DNA of 62,287 bases from Oscillospiraceae bacterium. GTDB lineage: Bacteria > Bacillota > Clostridia > Oscillospirales > CAG-272. The notes beneath the pieces are model-generated. The model was not told the DNA's origin and ran no database searches. It saw nothing but the letters and a program-made list of their open reading frames with translations. Shown here in pieces: positions 7,431-16,673 of this stretch. The stretch is from NCBI GenBank assembly GCA_015063625.1, contig SVTT01000011.1, positions 1 through 62,287 of the forward strand, given 5' to 3'. Made by a program: the position numbers and the translations under genes. The first letter of the stretch is position 1. Each line of letters opens with the position of its first letter.

Positions 7431-8321
7431 TTATTTGTTCTGTCGCCGATAATCGAGTGGCGAGGTGCCGACGAAGCGGCGGAAGATCTCAGCATAGTAG
7501 CTCCCTCCTGAAAATCCAACGCGCGAGGCGATCTCGGTGACCGAAAGCTCACCCTTTTCCAACAACGGCAGAGAGCGTCTGACGCGCAGATGCTGCAAAT
7601 AATGAAAGGGAGTTCTGCCCGTCAGACGGTGAAAGGTGCGGCAAAATTCACTGCGCGAAAGTCCGCATGTGGCGGATAAGCGCGCCAGCGTCAGATGCTC
7701 GGTATAATGCTCCTCCATAAAGCGGATCGCGGCCTTGACGGCGGTGGTGCCGCGGTCGGGCAAAACAGATTCCCTTTGCCGCGCGATCTGATAGATCTGA
7801 TACCAGAAGCGGCAAAGCGCCGCCTTCAGCAGCAGCTCCCTCCCCTCCTTCTTTTCGCGGCGGACCCGATAGATCTCGTCCACCACGGCAAGAAGGGGCG
7901 CATCCTCGGCACGATCCCGATGCAGAAAAAGCATTGGGAGCAGGTGCTCCTCCAAAAGTGGGCGCACAAAGCGCTGCTCGATCAGACTGTTTTCATGCCC
8001 CGACACCATTACAGTGGAAAAATTCAGCGGAGAATACCAGCAATCGGCACCGTTGCACTGCCAGCCCGCATGGATCACGTTGCAATTGACAAACACCGCG
8101 TCCCCCTCACGAAGCAGCTCGACACGGTCGTTTGCCTGATAGTACATTTCTCCCGCTTCCACCAGTGTCAGCTCGGTTTCGGCATGAAAATGGCACTCAA
8201 AGCGCTCTCCCTCATAATCCAGAATGTTCGCCGTCTTAAAGCCACCTGCCACGGGAAATGCCCAATCTCCGCGCGTCCCAAGCTCAAGACCGTTTTTATC
8301 AATTTCCAGTCGATGTATCAT
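7431..8321 (-). CDS. AraC family transcriptional regulator
   Basis: A 296-aa regulator with an N-terminal cupin-type sensing domain (about 1-150; FECHFHAETELTLVEAGEMYY carries the cupin His/Glu pattern) and a C-terminal AraC double helix-turn-helix (about 195-296; LTLARLSATCGLSRSEFCRTF, then ELSVTEIASRVGFSGGSYYAEIF). ATG 8321 has GGTGAGGAG upstream. It is divergent from the GH4 alpha-galactosidase gene, so it is probably the sugar-responsive activator of that gene. Confidence 0.88.
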   Translation of the reverse strand: MIHRLEIDKNGLELGTRGDWAFPVAGGFKTANILDYEGERFECHFHAETELTLVEAGEMYYQANDRVELLREGDAVFVNCNVIHAGWQCNGADCWYSPLNFSTVMVSGHENSLIEQRFVRPLLEEHLLPMLFLHRDRAEDAPLLAVVDEIYRVRREKKEGRELLLKAALCRFWYQIYQIARQRESVLPDRGTTAVKAAIRFMEEHYTEHLTLARLSATCGLSRSEFCRTFHRLTGRTPFHYLQHLRVRRSLPLLEKGELSVTEIASRVGFSGGSYYAEIFRRFVGTSPLDYRRQNK

Positions 8322-8368
8322 TCTCCTCACCTTTCTCAATATTGTTATCAAAAAAAGCAATATTTGGG

Positions 8369-8397
8369 TTGACCGATCGTTTTTTTCGTACTATAAT
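8369..8397 (+). promoter_or_regulatory. Promoter of the GH4 gene
   Basis: TTGACC, a 17-nt spacer and TATAAT, about 68 nt upstream of the start codon and within the divergent AraC intergenic region. Confidence 0.75.
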
Positions 8398-8464
8398 GAT
8401 TATAGCAAACTAATACGGAAAAGGCAACACCAAAATCAAATTTCAAACAGGAGGAAACATATTT

Positions 8465-9790
8465 ATGGGAAAAATCACTTTTATGGGTGCAGGAAGCACC
8501 GTGTTTGCAAAAAACGTGCTGGGCGATGCAATGCTTTCCCCCGCGCTTTGCGATTTTGAGATCGCGCTTTACGACATCGACGAAAAGCGCCTTGAGGAAT
8601 CCTACATTATGGTATCCGCGCTGAACCGCAACATCAACGAGGGTCGCGCCAAGGTCTCCAAGCACCTCGGCACGGCAAATCGGCGCGACGCACTGCGCGG
8701 TGCCGATTTCGTGGTCAACGCCATTCAGGTCGGCGGCTATGACCCCTGCACCATCACCGACTTTGAGATCCCCAAGAAGTACGGCCTTCGCCAGACCATT
8801 GCCGACACCCTCGGCATCGGCGGCATCTTCCGCACGCTGCGCACCATTCCCGTGCTTGCCGATTTTGCAGAGGATATGCAGGCTGTCTGCCCCAATGCAT
8901 GGTTCCTCAACTACACCAATCCGATGGCAATGCTTTCGGGCTACATGCAACGCTACACCGACGTCAAGACCATCGGTCTTTGCCATAGCGTGCAGGTGTG
9001 CTCGAAAAGTCTTTTCAATTCGCTTGGCATGGAGGTCGAAAAGCCTTTGCGCGAGAAGATCGCGGGCATCAACCACATGGCTTGGCTGTTAGAGATCTAT
9101 GACGCCAAGGGCAACGACCTTTACCCCGAGATCAAGCGCCGTGCCAAGGAGATGCTGGAAAACCCCGATACCCACAACAGCCACAATCTTGTGCGCCTTG
9201 ACTACATCCGCCGCTTTGGCTACTACTGCACCGAGTCGAGCGAGCACAACGCCGAGTACAACAACCTTTACATCAAATCGAAATATCCCGAACTGATCGA
9301 CCGCTACCGCATCCCGCTGGACGAATACCCCCGTCGCTGCATCTCTCAGATCAAGAGCTGGGAGGACCAAAGAGAGCAGTATATCAGCGGCGATGTCAGC
9401 CACACACGCACGCACGAATACGCTTCTTACATCATGGAGGCAATGGTGACGGGCGTTCCTTACGAGATCGGCGGCAACGTGCTGAACAGGGGGCTGATCA
9501 CCAACCTGCCTCACAATGCCTGCGTTGAGGTGCCTTGCCTTGTCAACAGGCAGGGTGTGCTTCCCACCGTGGTGGGCGATCTTCCCGAGATCTGCGCCGC
9601 GATGAACCGCACCAACATCAACGTGCAGCTGCTGACCATTGAAGCTGCCGTGACCAAAAAGAAGGAGGCGATCTATCAAGCCGCCATGCTTGATCCTCAC
9701 ACCTCCTCCGAGCTTTCGATCGACGACATTATTGCTATGTGCGATGAGATGATCGAGGCACACAAGGGTTGGATCCCCGAGTTCCGTTAA
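8465..9790 (+). CDS. melA: Glycoside hydrolase family 4 alpha-galactosidase/alpha-glucosidase
   Basis: A 441-aa NAD- and Mn-dependent GH4 enzyme that cleaves alpha-galactosides by an oxidation-elimination mechanism. The Rossmann GAGS is at residues 8-11, the metal-site Cys173-His174-Ser175 lies in GLCHSVQ, NPM is at 152-154, and the second metal His204 lies in INHMAW. CHS, rather than the phospho-sugar forms, points to unphosphorylated alpha-galactoside or alpha-glucoside. GGAGG is placed 8 nt before the ATG. The gene stands alone, divergent from an AraC regulator. No transporter is adjacent, so substrate entry must be encoded elsewhere. Confidence 0.9.
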   Translation: MGKITFMGAGSTVFAKNVLGDAMLSPALCDFEIALYDIDEKRLEESYIMVSALNRNINEGRAKVSKHLGTANRRDALRGADFVVNAIQVGGYDPCTITDFEIPKKYGLRQTIADTLGIGGIFRTLRTIPVLADFAEDMQAVCPNAWFLNYTNPMAMLSGYMQRYTDVKTIGLCHSVQVCSKSLFNSLGMEVEKPLREKIAGINHMAWLLEIYDAKGNDLYPEIKRRAKEMLENPDTHNSHNLVRLDYIRRFGYYCTESSEHNAEYNNLYIKSKYPELIDRYRIPLDEYPRRCISQIKSWEDQREQYISGDVSHTRTHEYASYIMEAMVTGVPYEIGGNVLNRGLITNLPHNACVEVPCLVNRQGVLPTVVGDLPEICAAMNRTNINVQLLTIEAAVTKKKEAIYQAAMLDPHTSSELSIDDIIAMCDEMIEAHKGWIPEFR

Positions 9791-9858
9791 GCGATCCTCA
9801 AAAAATATCCGCAATGGGGGAAACCAAAGACGCCCCTGCAAAAAAGGGACAGAGAACG

Positions 9859-10034
9859 GCGACCTGCGATAAAGCAGGTGCGCCGAACGATGTTTGCCCT
9901 TAGGCAAGTGATGTCGGCTTTGCCTAATGATGTAGCCTTCGGGTGTGATGTAGTGCCTACGGCACAGTGGGCAAACATCACATCGTTGCGACTATTGGGA
10001 GCAACATCATTACGAACGAAGTGAGTAACATCAC
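9859..10034 (+). repeat. Mirror-word hairpin array, element A (GTGATGT type)
   Basis: It starts with a hairpin (ACCTGC paired with GCAGGT, 9859-9884), the linker GAAC, then the outer stem GATGTTTGCCC (9889-9899) paired with GGGCAAACATC (9969-9979). Inside are GATGT words at 9908, 9926 and 9945, separated by small self-complementary fillers. Downstream, the complementary word ACATCAC/T occurs at 9975, 10004 and 10028, also separated by hairpin fillers (e.g. GTTGC...GCAAC). No four-helix-bundle gene follows this copy. Confidence 0.75.
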
Positions 10035-10180
10035 TTTTGCGTAAACCACCCGAAAACAAAATACGGTATCATACACTATTCCTTGCAGGCAAGGTCGTGT
10101 GCAAAAGGGACGAGGTTTTCTCGTCCCTTTTGTGTTTTGATATGAAACTGCTTTACGGTAGGTGCCCCAAGGGGTGATGT

Positions 10181-10523
10181 CCTTAGCGGAGAATTATAAA
10201 AATACCACTAAGTGCGAGCATCGCATTTGACCAGTCAAATGCAAATGGGCTAAGCCCAAACCCTTTATAACGACAGAAAGAGATAACAAATCGGTTTGTA
10301 TCCGAAATGTTATCTCTTTTTCTGTTAGGCGATATGTTTGCAAGCAAACGCGATATACTCGCTTTGCTCGCGCGATATATTGTCGCTTCGCTCCAATGCG
10401 ATATGATATAAATCCCCTCACGCCCCGCAGGGCATATCGCAAGGCGTAGCCTTATATCGCTCCCGCAAGGGAATATCGCAAATCCCGCAAGGGATTTATA
10501 TCGCTGCGTGTTCTCCGTTAAGG
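10181..10523 (+). repeat. Mirror-word hairpin array, element E (GCGATAT type)
   Basis: Bracketed by CCTTAGCGGAGAA (10181-10193) and its near-complement (10511-10523, 12 of 13). A long hairpin (10274-10288 with 10308-10324) precedes four GCGATAT words (10329, 10350, 10372, 10398). These are followed by four ATATCGC words (10434, 10454, 10473, 10498). The fillers are mini-hairpins such as AAGGC-gta-GCCTT and TCCC-gcaa-GGGA. The architecture matches the GTGATGTT-type elements with a different word. Confidence 0.75.
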
Positions 10524-10615
10524 ATAACACGCTAAAATTTCTCTGTCCCTTTTTTGTGAGCGCCACCGGCTCTTTACCACACAAAACGTATTCACGGCAT
10601 CGCGACGACGCTTTC

Positions 10616-10951
10616 TCATTCGCTTTTTTCCTTCACGTCACGGTTGGGGAGTCCCACCACGCCGTCGACCGGGAGCGCAAGGGCGATGCCCTGTCCCGGT
10701 GTTTGCAAGCCCACCTTTTCGTAGAGCGCGCGCAGCACGTCATCCTTGATCGCGGCGGGCACCAGGATCATCACGACCTCCTTCTCGGGCTGGATGGTAA
10801 TCTTGAAGAAGGTTTCTGCCTCCTGATTGGCAGTGCCGCGTGCGTGAATGACCGTACCGCCCCCCGCGCCGCAGGCTCTTGCTGCCTCCATCACCACGTC
10901 GGAAAAGCCTGTATTGACGATGCAAAGTATCATTTCATATGCAAAATCCAT
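10616..10951 (-). CDS. P-II family nitrogen-regulator-like protein
   Basis: A 111-aa protein with the P-II ferredoxin-like fold pattern: MILCIVNTGFSDVVMEAARACGAGGGTVIHARG, an ETFFKITIQPEKEVVMILV strand, and the C-terminal glycine-rich GQGIALALPVDGVVGL. The uridylylated T-loop Tyr of GlnB is not evident, so it probably senses nucleotides without that modification. It lies 3 nt after the 144-aa P-II-like gene, downstream of the DUF1538 permease, and is likely a regulatory subunit of that membrane protein. Confidence 0.82.
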   Translation of the reverse strand: MDFAYEMILCIVNTGFSDVVMEAARACGAGGGTVIHARGTANQEAETFFKITIQPEKEVVMILVPAAIKDDVLRALYEKVGLQTPGQGIALALPVDGVVGLPNRDVKEKSE

Positions 10952-10954
10952 TTG

Positions 10955-11389
10955 TCACCCTCCCTTTCGATTGTCCGACAGAAAACGGTAAAGCGATACG
11001 CCGATCATGCTGCTGAGCGGCACGGTCATGGCAATGCCCTTCCCGTTCTTGATGGTTGCAAACTTCTTCTCCAGCATGCGGAGTGCACGGGGTGCCTCCT
11101 CCTCGCGGATCACACTGAAGATCACCTTTTTTTCACGCTCCTCCAAGCCCATGATGCTTAAGATCTCAGAGGATGCCGTTCCCTTTGCCGAGGCACAAAA
11201 CTGCATATTGACACCGAAGGACTGGATGAGGTCCATATAAAACTCAGTTTTGTTGCGATCCACCACCGTGATCAGCATTTTCAGCTTTTGCGGAGCCGCC
11301 TTGTGATCTGCCGCCTTAGCTGCAAGACGCACTCCCCGAACCGCCCTTGTACGCGACTTGACGGGAGTCGCCTTTTTGATCTCTGCCAT
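10955..11389 (-). CDS. P-II-like protein with basic N-terminal extension
   Basis: A 144-aa protein. About 36 residues of Lys/Arg/Ala-rich leader precede a P-II-like core (KMLITVVDRNKTEFYMDLIQS...) that ends in GKGIAMTVPLSSMIGV, paralleling the C-terminus of its neighbour. It was probably derived by duplication from a P-II protein. Middle gene of the DUF1538 operon, 14 nt after the permease gene. Confidence 0.7.
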   Translation of the reverse strand: MAEIKKATPVKSRTRAVRGVRLAAKAADHKAAPQKLKMLITVVDRNKTEFYMDLIQSFGVNMQFCASAKGTASSEILSIMGLEEREKKVIFSVIREEEAPRALRMLEKKFATIKNGKGIAMTVPLSSMIGVSLYRFLSDNRKGG

Positions 11390-11403
11390 TCGTGCGTCCC
11401 CCT

Positions 11404-12930
11404 TTACATGAAATCGATGATCTGCTCATCGTCGGCATCAAGAATATGCTTCATCATAATATTATCGCGCACCTTGCCTGCCACGATGGCACGGAAGCCC
11501 ATCATCTGAATCGTGATCAGCGGTGTCATGGCGACCATCGCCACGATGCCGAAGGCGTTTTCCATCACCGAGGAAGCACCGCCAACCGACACCGCCGCAC
11601 CCACTGCAAGAGGAAGCACAAAGCCAGAGGTCAGAGGACCGCTGGCAACGCCGCCCGAGTCAAAGGCGATGGCGGTATAAAGACGCGGAACGAAGAAGGA
11701 AAGTCCCAACGAGATAAAATAACCGGGAATGAGATAATAAAGAATACTGAAATTAAGGATCATACGAAGCATGGAAAGTCCGATCGAAACACCCACGCCG
11801 ATCGAGAGCGCGACCATCATCGATCGCTTGCTGACCGTGCCGCCCGTGATGTCCTCCACCTGACGGTTGAGCACGTGGATCGCAGGCTCGGCAAGCACGA
11901 CCACAAAGCCAAGCAGGAAGCCCATACCAACCAGCAGTGTAGGATGGTGCGCGGCAAGATGGCTGCCGATGCGAAAGCCGATGGGCATAAAGCCCACCGT
12001 AACGGCAACAAGGAAGATCACAAGCCCTGCAAAGGTATAAAGAATACCCACGGCAATGCGATAAAGCTTACGGCGCGGCAGGCGCAGGAAAGCAAGCTGG
12101 ATCACCGCAAAAAACAGCACCAGCAGTCCGAGCGCCAGCGCGACCTCCCCCGCGATCTCTCCGATCACGTGGGGCAGCGTGCTCCTCATATCGGCAGAAA
12201 CGGTATAATCGGGCAAGGTATAGGTGATATCTCCGCTTGCAAAAAGCGCCAGCGCCATCACGGCGATCACAGGACCGACCGAGCAAAGCGCGACCAGACC
12301 AAAGCTGTTCTCACCCGCATATTTGCCGCCCAGTGTGGTGGAAATGCCCATGCCGAGCGCCATGATAAAGGGCACAGTAATGGGACCTGTTGTCACGCCG
12401 CCCGAGTCAAAGGCAAGCGGCAAAAGCAGATCGTTTCCCTTTGCCATCACCAATGCCGCGAGGGCAAAAAGCAGCATATAAAACAGCATCAGCATCGAGG
12501 AAAGCGATGTCTTGGTCACGATGCGCAGAATGGCAAGCACCAGAAAGATGCCGACACCGATTCCAACCGACAGGATCAGCGCGGTACCCGAAACAGCGTC
12601 CCTCACCTGCGCGGCAAGCACCGAAAGATCGGGCTCGGCAACCGTAATGAGCACACCGAGCAGAAAGCTGACCGAAAGCAGCAGCGTGACACTGCGGGAT
12701 CTTGAAAGTCCCGAGCCGACCTGCACGCCCATCGGGGTCATTGCAATATCCGCACCGAGACTAAAAAGTCCGATGCCCAGCACAAGAAAAAGCGCACTGA
12801 TGAGAAAAACAGCCGTTTCATAGCCCGTGACATCGACAAGAGGGGTCAGATCCAGAAGTATCACGATCAAGGTCACGGGAAGAACCGAAACCAGTGCCTC
12901 CCTGCATTTGAGCAGCAATGCTTTGAGCAT
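11404..12930 (-). CDS. DUF1538 integral membrane protein (two tandem DUF1538 units)
   Basis: A 508-aa protein with many transmembrane helices in two homologous halves. The motif GIGLFSLGADIAMTPMG and LLGVLITVAEPDL in the first half are echoed by VGMGFLLGFVVVLAEPAI in the second. AFDSGGVTTGPITVPF and AFDSGGVASGPLTSGF are a further internal repeat, typical of an inverted- or tandem-repeat transporter. ATG 12930 follows GGAGGGG. Co-transcription with two P-II-like genes suggests gating by a cellular nucleotide signal. The transported substrate is unknown. Confidence 0.82.
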   Translation of the reverse strand: MLKALLLKCREALVSVLPVTLIVILLDLTPLVDVTGYETAVFLISALFLVLGIGLFSLGADIAMTPMGVQVGSGLSRSRSVTLLLSVSFLLGVLITVAEPDLSVLAAQVRDAVSGTALILSVGIGVGIFLVLAILRIVTKTSLSSMLMLFYMLLFALAALVMAKGNDLLLPLAFDSGGVTTGPITVPFIMALGMGISTTLGGKYAGENSFGLVALCSVGPVIAVMALALFASGDITYTLPDYTVSADMRSTLPHVIGEIAGEVALALGLLVLFFAVIQLAFLRLPRRKLYRIAVGILYTFAGLVIFLVAVTVGFMPIGFRIGSHLAAHHPTLLVGMGFLLGFVVVLAEPAIHVLNRQVEDITGGTVSKRSMMVALSIGVGVSIGLSMLRMILNFSILYYLIPGYFISLGLSFFVPRLYTAIAFDSGGVASGPLTSGFVLPLAVGAAVSVGGASSVMENAFGIVAMVAMTPLITIQMMGFRAIVAGKVRDNIMMKHILDADDEQIIDFM

Positions 12931-12967
12931 CGAGATCCCCTCCTTTCTTTCGACCGGCACACCTTTT

Positions 12968-12996
12968 ATTTTACACAACCTTCTTCCGATTGTCAA
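12968..12996 (-). promoter_or_regulatory. Promoter of the DUF1538/P-II operon
   Basis: On the minus strand, TTGACA (12991-12996), a 17-nt spacer and TAAAAT (12968-12973), 37 nt before the ATG at 12930. Confidence 0.75.
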
Positions 12997-13103
12997 GCAG
13001 ATGCCATGCATAAAAAAATTCCTAAAATCGGAGTGCCGCGGACAAAACCGCACACCTCGCCATAAACTGACAATAAAGGACACTGTGAAAAGGAGGTGCT
13101 CTC

Positions 13104-13346
13104 ATGCAGATTCACACTCCTTCTTACCGACACTGCGTCGCGGCGATCGGAGGAATGACGGGCGCTGTCAAGGCGCGCCACGCCCTTCTTTCCGCCTCTA
13201 TCTCCTCCGAGATCGTTGCTCTTTCCCCACAGGAAACAAGAAAGGGCTGTGCTTACGGTGTGGAATTCCCCTGCGAAAGCTATCATGCCGTTCGCGAAAT
13301 TCTGCGTCATGCGCGAATCACCGTGTCGGAATATCTTGAGAGGTAA
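13104..13346 (+). CDS. DUF3343 family protein (putative Se/S carrier)
   Basis: An 80-aa protein with the DUF3343 pattern: an early AAIGGMTGAVKARHAL helix, a strand, and GCAYGVEFPCESYHAVREIL containing Cys residues that may carry sulfur or selenium. AAGGAGGTG precedes the ATG. It lies 7 nt before the cysteine desulfurase gene, which fits a role as acceptor of the persulfide made by that enzyme. Confidence 0.8.
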   Translation: MQIHTPSYRHCVAAIGGMTGAVKARHALLSASISSEIVALSPQETRKGCAYGVEFPCESYHAVREILRHARITVSEYLER

Positions 13347-13353
13347 CAGCACC

Positions 13354-14478
13354 GTGATCTATCTCGACAATGCCGCCACTACCTTTATCAAGCCGCAAGC
13401 GGTGACCGAGGCGGTGATGAATTGCATTCGATTTGAGTGCGGCAATCCCGGACGGGGAGCACATGCGATCTCGCTTGCTGCCGCGGAGCGCATCTACGCC
13501 TGCCGCGAGGCGCTATCGGATTTTTTCGGTGTCGGTGCACCCGAGCGCGTGATCTTCACCCTCAACACCACGCACGCGCTGAATCTCGCCATCAAGGGCG
13601 TGCTCGGGTATGGCGACCATGCGCTCATTTCAGAGTTGGAGCACAACGCCGTACGGCGTCCCCTTTATGCACTTGCCGCGCAAGGCGTACAGTTTGACGT
13701 TTTTCCCGTGGTGGGATTGGACACAGAGGCGATCCTTCGGGGCATCCGAGAGCGCCTGACACCCAAAACCGCCGCACTGATCACCACCCACGCCTCCAAC
13801 ATCTGCTCGATCTCGCTGCCCATCCGTGCCATCGGCGCGCTCTGTAAGGAAAAAGGTATCCGTCTCATCGTGGATGCTGCGCAATCCGCAGGACATCTGC
13901 CCATCGATCTTCGAGATATGCAGATCAGCGCACTGGCACTTCCTGCGCACAAGGCACTGTTCGGCATCCAAGGGTGCGGTGCACTCCTGCTTGCCGAGGG
14001 CATGGATCCAAAGCCCCTTTTAGAGGGGGGAAGTGGGGTGGATTCGGCGCCTCTTGTTATGCCGAATGAGCCGCCCGAGCGCTACGAGGCAGGCACCCTC
14101 CCCACCCCCGCGATCGCAGGGCTTTTGGCAGGGCTGAATTTTGTCCGATCCTTGGGTCTTGACGAGATCCGTCGCCGCACCGAAGCGCTGTTTCTAGCGG
14201 CAAGGGAGCGCCTTCTCTCGTTTCGGGATCTTGAGCTCTATCAAGCCGACGCCGTTGGGTCGGTTCTTCTCTTTAATCACCGACAGATCCCCTCCACGGA
14301 GCTTGCCAGAACACTTGACCGTGAGGGCATTGCGGTACGCGCGGGTCTTCATTGCGCCCCCCTTGCTCACCGTGCACTCGGCACACCCGCAGGTGGTGCC
14401 GTGCGCCTTGGCTTCAGCTCCCTCAACACGCCCGAGGAGATCGACGCTCTGTATAGCGTACTGCGCCGCATTGTATGA
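13354..14478 (+). CDS. Cysteine desulfurase / selenocysteine lyase family enzyme (class V aminotransferase)
   Basis: A 374-aa PLP enzyme releasing sulfur from cysteine. It opens with VIYLDNAATTFIKPQAV. The PLP Lys is in LPAHKALFGIQGCG, and the catalytic Cys lies in the SufS-like loop RAGLHCAPLAHRALGT. GTG 13354 is chosen because homology begins there and GAGAGG (overlapping the DUF3343 stop) serves as ribosome binding site; a longer frame from 13216 overlaps the upstream gene. It probably works with the DUF3343 protein rather than in bulk Fe-S assembly, since no IscU/SufB genes are nearby. Confidence 0.88.
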   Translation: MIYLDNAATTFIKPQAVTEAVMNCIRFECGNPGRGAHAISLAAAERIYACREALSDFFGVGAPERVIFTLNTTHALNLAIKGVLGYGDHALISELEHNAVRRPLYALAAQGVQFDVFPVVGLDTEAILRGIRERLTPKTAALITTHASNICSISLPIRAIGALCKEKGIRLIVDAAQSAGHLPIDLRDMQISALALPAHKALFGIQGCGALLLAEGMDPKPLLEGGSGVDSAPLVMPNEPPERYEAGTLPTPAIAGLLAGLNFVRSLGLDEIRRRTEALFLAARERLLSFRDLELYQADAVGSVLLFNHRQIPSTELARTLDREGIAVRAGLHCAPLAHRALGTPAGGAVRLGFSSLNTPEEIDALYSVLRRIV

Positions 14479-14490
14479 TCGCTCGGATGC

Positions 14491-14528
14491 AAAAAGGCTC
14501 CCCCCACATCGTGGGGGGGAGCCTTTTT
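14491..14528. terminator. Bidirectional terminator between the desulfurase gene and rplQ
   Basis: AAAAAGGCTCCCCCCA, a short loop, then the complement, with a T-run on each strand. It ends both the plus-strand desulfurase transcript and the minus-strand ribosomal superoperon. Confidence 0.9.
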
Positions 14529-14561
14529 GATGCGCCACTTGGCGCGGCGGTGCGAGAAGCA

Positions 14562-14909
14562 TTAGTCCTCGTCAACCAGCTTGATCAGAGCCATTTCAGC
14601 GGCATCGCCACGGCGGGGACCCATCTTGAAGATCTGGGTATAGCCGCCATTGCGGTTCTCATATTTGGGGGCAATTTCGCTGAACACCTTGGTCACAACA
14701 TCCTCATTGGTGATGTATGCCAAAGCGGCACGACGGCTTGCAAGCGTATTCTTCTTGCCAAGCGTGATCATTTTCTCTGCCATGGAACGCACTTCCTTTG
14801 CTCTGGAAAGCGTGGTCTCCACGGAGCCTTTCTCAAGCAGATAAGTTACAAGACCGCGCAGCATCGCATTACGATGCGCGGTAGGTCTGCCGAGCTTTCT
14901 TCCGGGCAT
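14562..14909 (-). CDS. rplQ: 50S ribosomal protein L17
   Basis: A 115-aa large-subunit protein. It begins [20 protein letters not shown] and has the conserved [20 protein letters not shown] segment. Last gene of the superoperon, 39 nt after rpoA. Length is normal for Firmicutes. Confidence 0.97.
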   Translation of the reverse strand: MPGRKLGRPTAHRNAMLRGLVTYLLEKGSVETTLSRAKEVRSMAEKMITLGKKNTLASRRAALAYITNEDVVTKVFSEIAPKYENRNGGYTQIFKMGPRRGDAAEMALIKLVDED

Positions 14910-14948
14910 TTTATTTCCCTCCTCTTAATAGCGTTGCTGTGATAGCAC

Positions 14949-15917
14949 TTACTCTTCTTCCTTTTTCAGGTCAAGACCGAGCGAGTGCAGTTTTTGAATA
15001 ACTTCTTCAAGCGACTTCTTGCCGAGATTGCGGACCTTGATCATGTCCTCCTCGGTACGGTTGGTCAGATCTTCCACCGTATCAATGCCGGCGCGCTTCA
15101 AGCAGTTGAAGCTACGAACCGACATGTCAAGCTCTTCAATGGTCATCTCAAGGACCTTCTCTTTGATGGTCTCTTCACGTTCAACCATGATCTCTGCCTT
15201 CTTTGCCTCATCCGTAAGATTGACAAACAGGTTGAGATGTTCGTTGAGGATCTTGGCTCCAAGAGAGATCGCTTCCTTGGCCGTCACGATTCCGTTTGTC
15301 AGAACCTCGATGGTCAATTTGTCAAGATCTGTGTTGTTGCCCACACGGGTGTTTTCCACAGAGTAGTTCACCTTATATACCGGCGTATAGATCGAGTCGG
15401 TATAGATCGTACCGAGCGGTGCCGAGGTATTGCTGCCCATCATTGCAAGCTGCTTGTTACGCTCCTGAGAAACGTAGCCGCGGCCGTGATCAAAGCAAAG
15501 CTCCATATAGAAGCGCTCGTTCTCTGCCACGGTGGCAATATGGTGGGTGGGATTGAGGACCTCGAGGTCGGCATCGGGATTGATATCACCGGCAGTGACA
15601 TTACGGGGACCGGTCACGTCAATGACAGCGGTCTTCGGGGTGGTGCTGAAGAGTTTTGCCGTAATGCCCTTCACATTCAGGACGATTTCAGGCAGATCCT
15701 CTTTGACGCCGGGGATCGTGGAAAATTCATGGAGTACACCGTCGATTTTGATGCTGGTCACGGCAACGCCCTGAAGGGAACTCAGCATGATTCTGCGCAA
15801 CGAGTTACCAAGCGTCGTACCGTAGCCGCGCTCAAGCGGTTCAACCACAAAGGTGCCCTTTGTGCCATCCTCGCTCATCTGGGCAATGGTGATATTCGGC
15901 TTTTCAATTTCAAGCAT
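14949..15917 (-). CDS. rpoA: DNA-directed RNA polymerase subunit alpha
   Basis: A 322-aa polymerase assembly scaffold. The N-terminal dimerisation domain (to about 230) includes [21 protein letters not shown]. The C-terminal domain (about 255-315; [16 protein letters not shown], then [12 protein letters not shown]) contacts DNA UP elements and activators. It is located between rpsD and rplQ as in other Bacillota. Confidence 0.98.
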   Translation of the reverse strand: MLEIEKPNITIAQMSEDGTKGTFVVEPLERGYGTTLGNSLRRIMLSSLQGVAVTSIKIDGVLHEFSTIPGVKEDLPEIVLNVKGITAKLFSTTPKTAVIDVTGPRNVTAGDINPDADLEVLNPTHHIATVAENERFYMELCFDHGRGYVSQERNKQLAMMGSNTSAPLGTIYTDSIYTPVYKVNYSVENTRVGNNTDLDKLTIEVLTNGIVTAKEAISLGAKILNEHLNLFVNLTDEAKKAEIMVEREETIKEKVLEMTIEELDMSVRSFNCLKRAGIDTVEDLTNRTEEDMIKVRNLGKKSLEEVIQKLHSLGLDLKKEEE

Positions 15918-16021
15918 TCCAATAAACCCTCCTTAATAATGTGTGGTGCCGCGCATAGGCGGCGGGGTACGCGATCACGCCGTATTGCAGCCCAAGCGTT
16001 GCTGCCAACGGCAGTAACCGA

Positions 16022-16648
16022 TTACTTGGAATACAACTCGACGATCAGCTGCTCGTTGAAATCAAAGTCGATGTCCTCGCGTGCGGGCAGAGCCACGACC
16101 TTCGCGACAACAGCTTCCTTGTTGACCTCGAGCCACTTGGGATTCAGCTTGGAAGCAACACCCTCCATCAGGCCCTTGATCTTGGCACTGTCACGGCTGC
16201 CTTCCTTAACGGCGATCACATCACCGACCTTCACCGAGATCGAGGGAATGGTGACCTTCTTGCCATTGAGCGTGAAGTGACCGTGCAGAACGAGCTGACG
16301 TGCCTCCTTGCGGCTCTCTGCCATACCCATACGATAAACCACGTTGTCAAGACGTCTCTCAAGCAGAACGAGCAGATTTTCACCGGTCATGCCACTCTGG
16401 CGCTCAGCCTCTGCAAAATAGTTTTCGAACTGTCTTTCGAGAACACCATAGTATCTTCTGGTCTTCTGCTTCTCACGAAGCTGCGTACCGTACTCTTTTG
16501 CCTTCTTGTTTGCTGCGCCGTGCTGACCGGGAGCAGTGCTTCTGCGGTCAATTGCGCATTTGCCGGTCATGCAACGCTCGCCCTTGAGGAACAGCTTGGT
16601 GCCCTCGCGGCGGCAAAGACGGCATACGGGACCTGTATATCTTGCCAT
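16022..16648 (-). CDS. rpsD: 30S ribosomal protein S4, zinc-binding form
   Basis: A 208-aa primary 16S rRNA-binding protein. Cys9, Cys12, Cys26 and Cys31 near the N-terminus form the zinc-type S4. The S4 RNA-binding domain follows at about 98-160 ([15 protein letters not shown]). A 104-nt gap separates it from rpoA; I saw no regulatory structure in that gap that I can name. Confidence 0.97.
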   Translation of the reverse strand: MARYTGPVCRLCRREGTKLFLKGERCMTGKCAIDRRSTAPGQHGAANKKAKEYGTQLREKQKTRRYYGVLERQFENYFAEAERQSGMTGENLLVLLERRLDNVVYRMGMAESRKEARQLVLHGHFTLNGKKVTIPSISVKVGDVIAVKEGSRDSAKIKGLMEGVASKLNPKWLEVNKEAVVAKVVALPAREDIDFDFNEQLIVELYSK

Positions 16649-16673
16649 TTTCGTTTACCTCCTTGGTCAATTA

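Larger units (their letters stand above)
9839..10556. repeat. Segment bracketed by an 18-bp perfect inverted repeat
   Basis: CAAAAAAGGGACAGAGAA at 9839-9856 recurs as its exact reverse complement at 10539-10556. The enclosed 0.7 kb fills the gap between the GH4 gene and the P-II-like gene and contains no credible gene. It holds two hairpin-array elements (9859-10034 and 10181-10523) and a stand-alone hairpin (10102-10132, arms CAAAAGGGACGAG). Confidence 0.7.
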
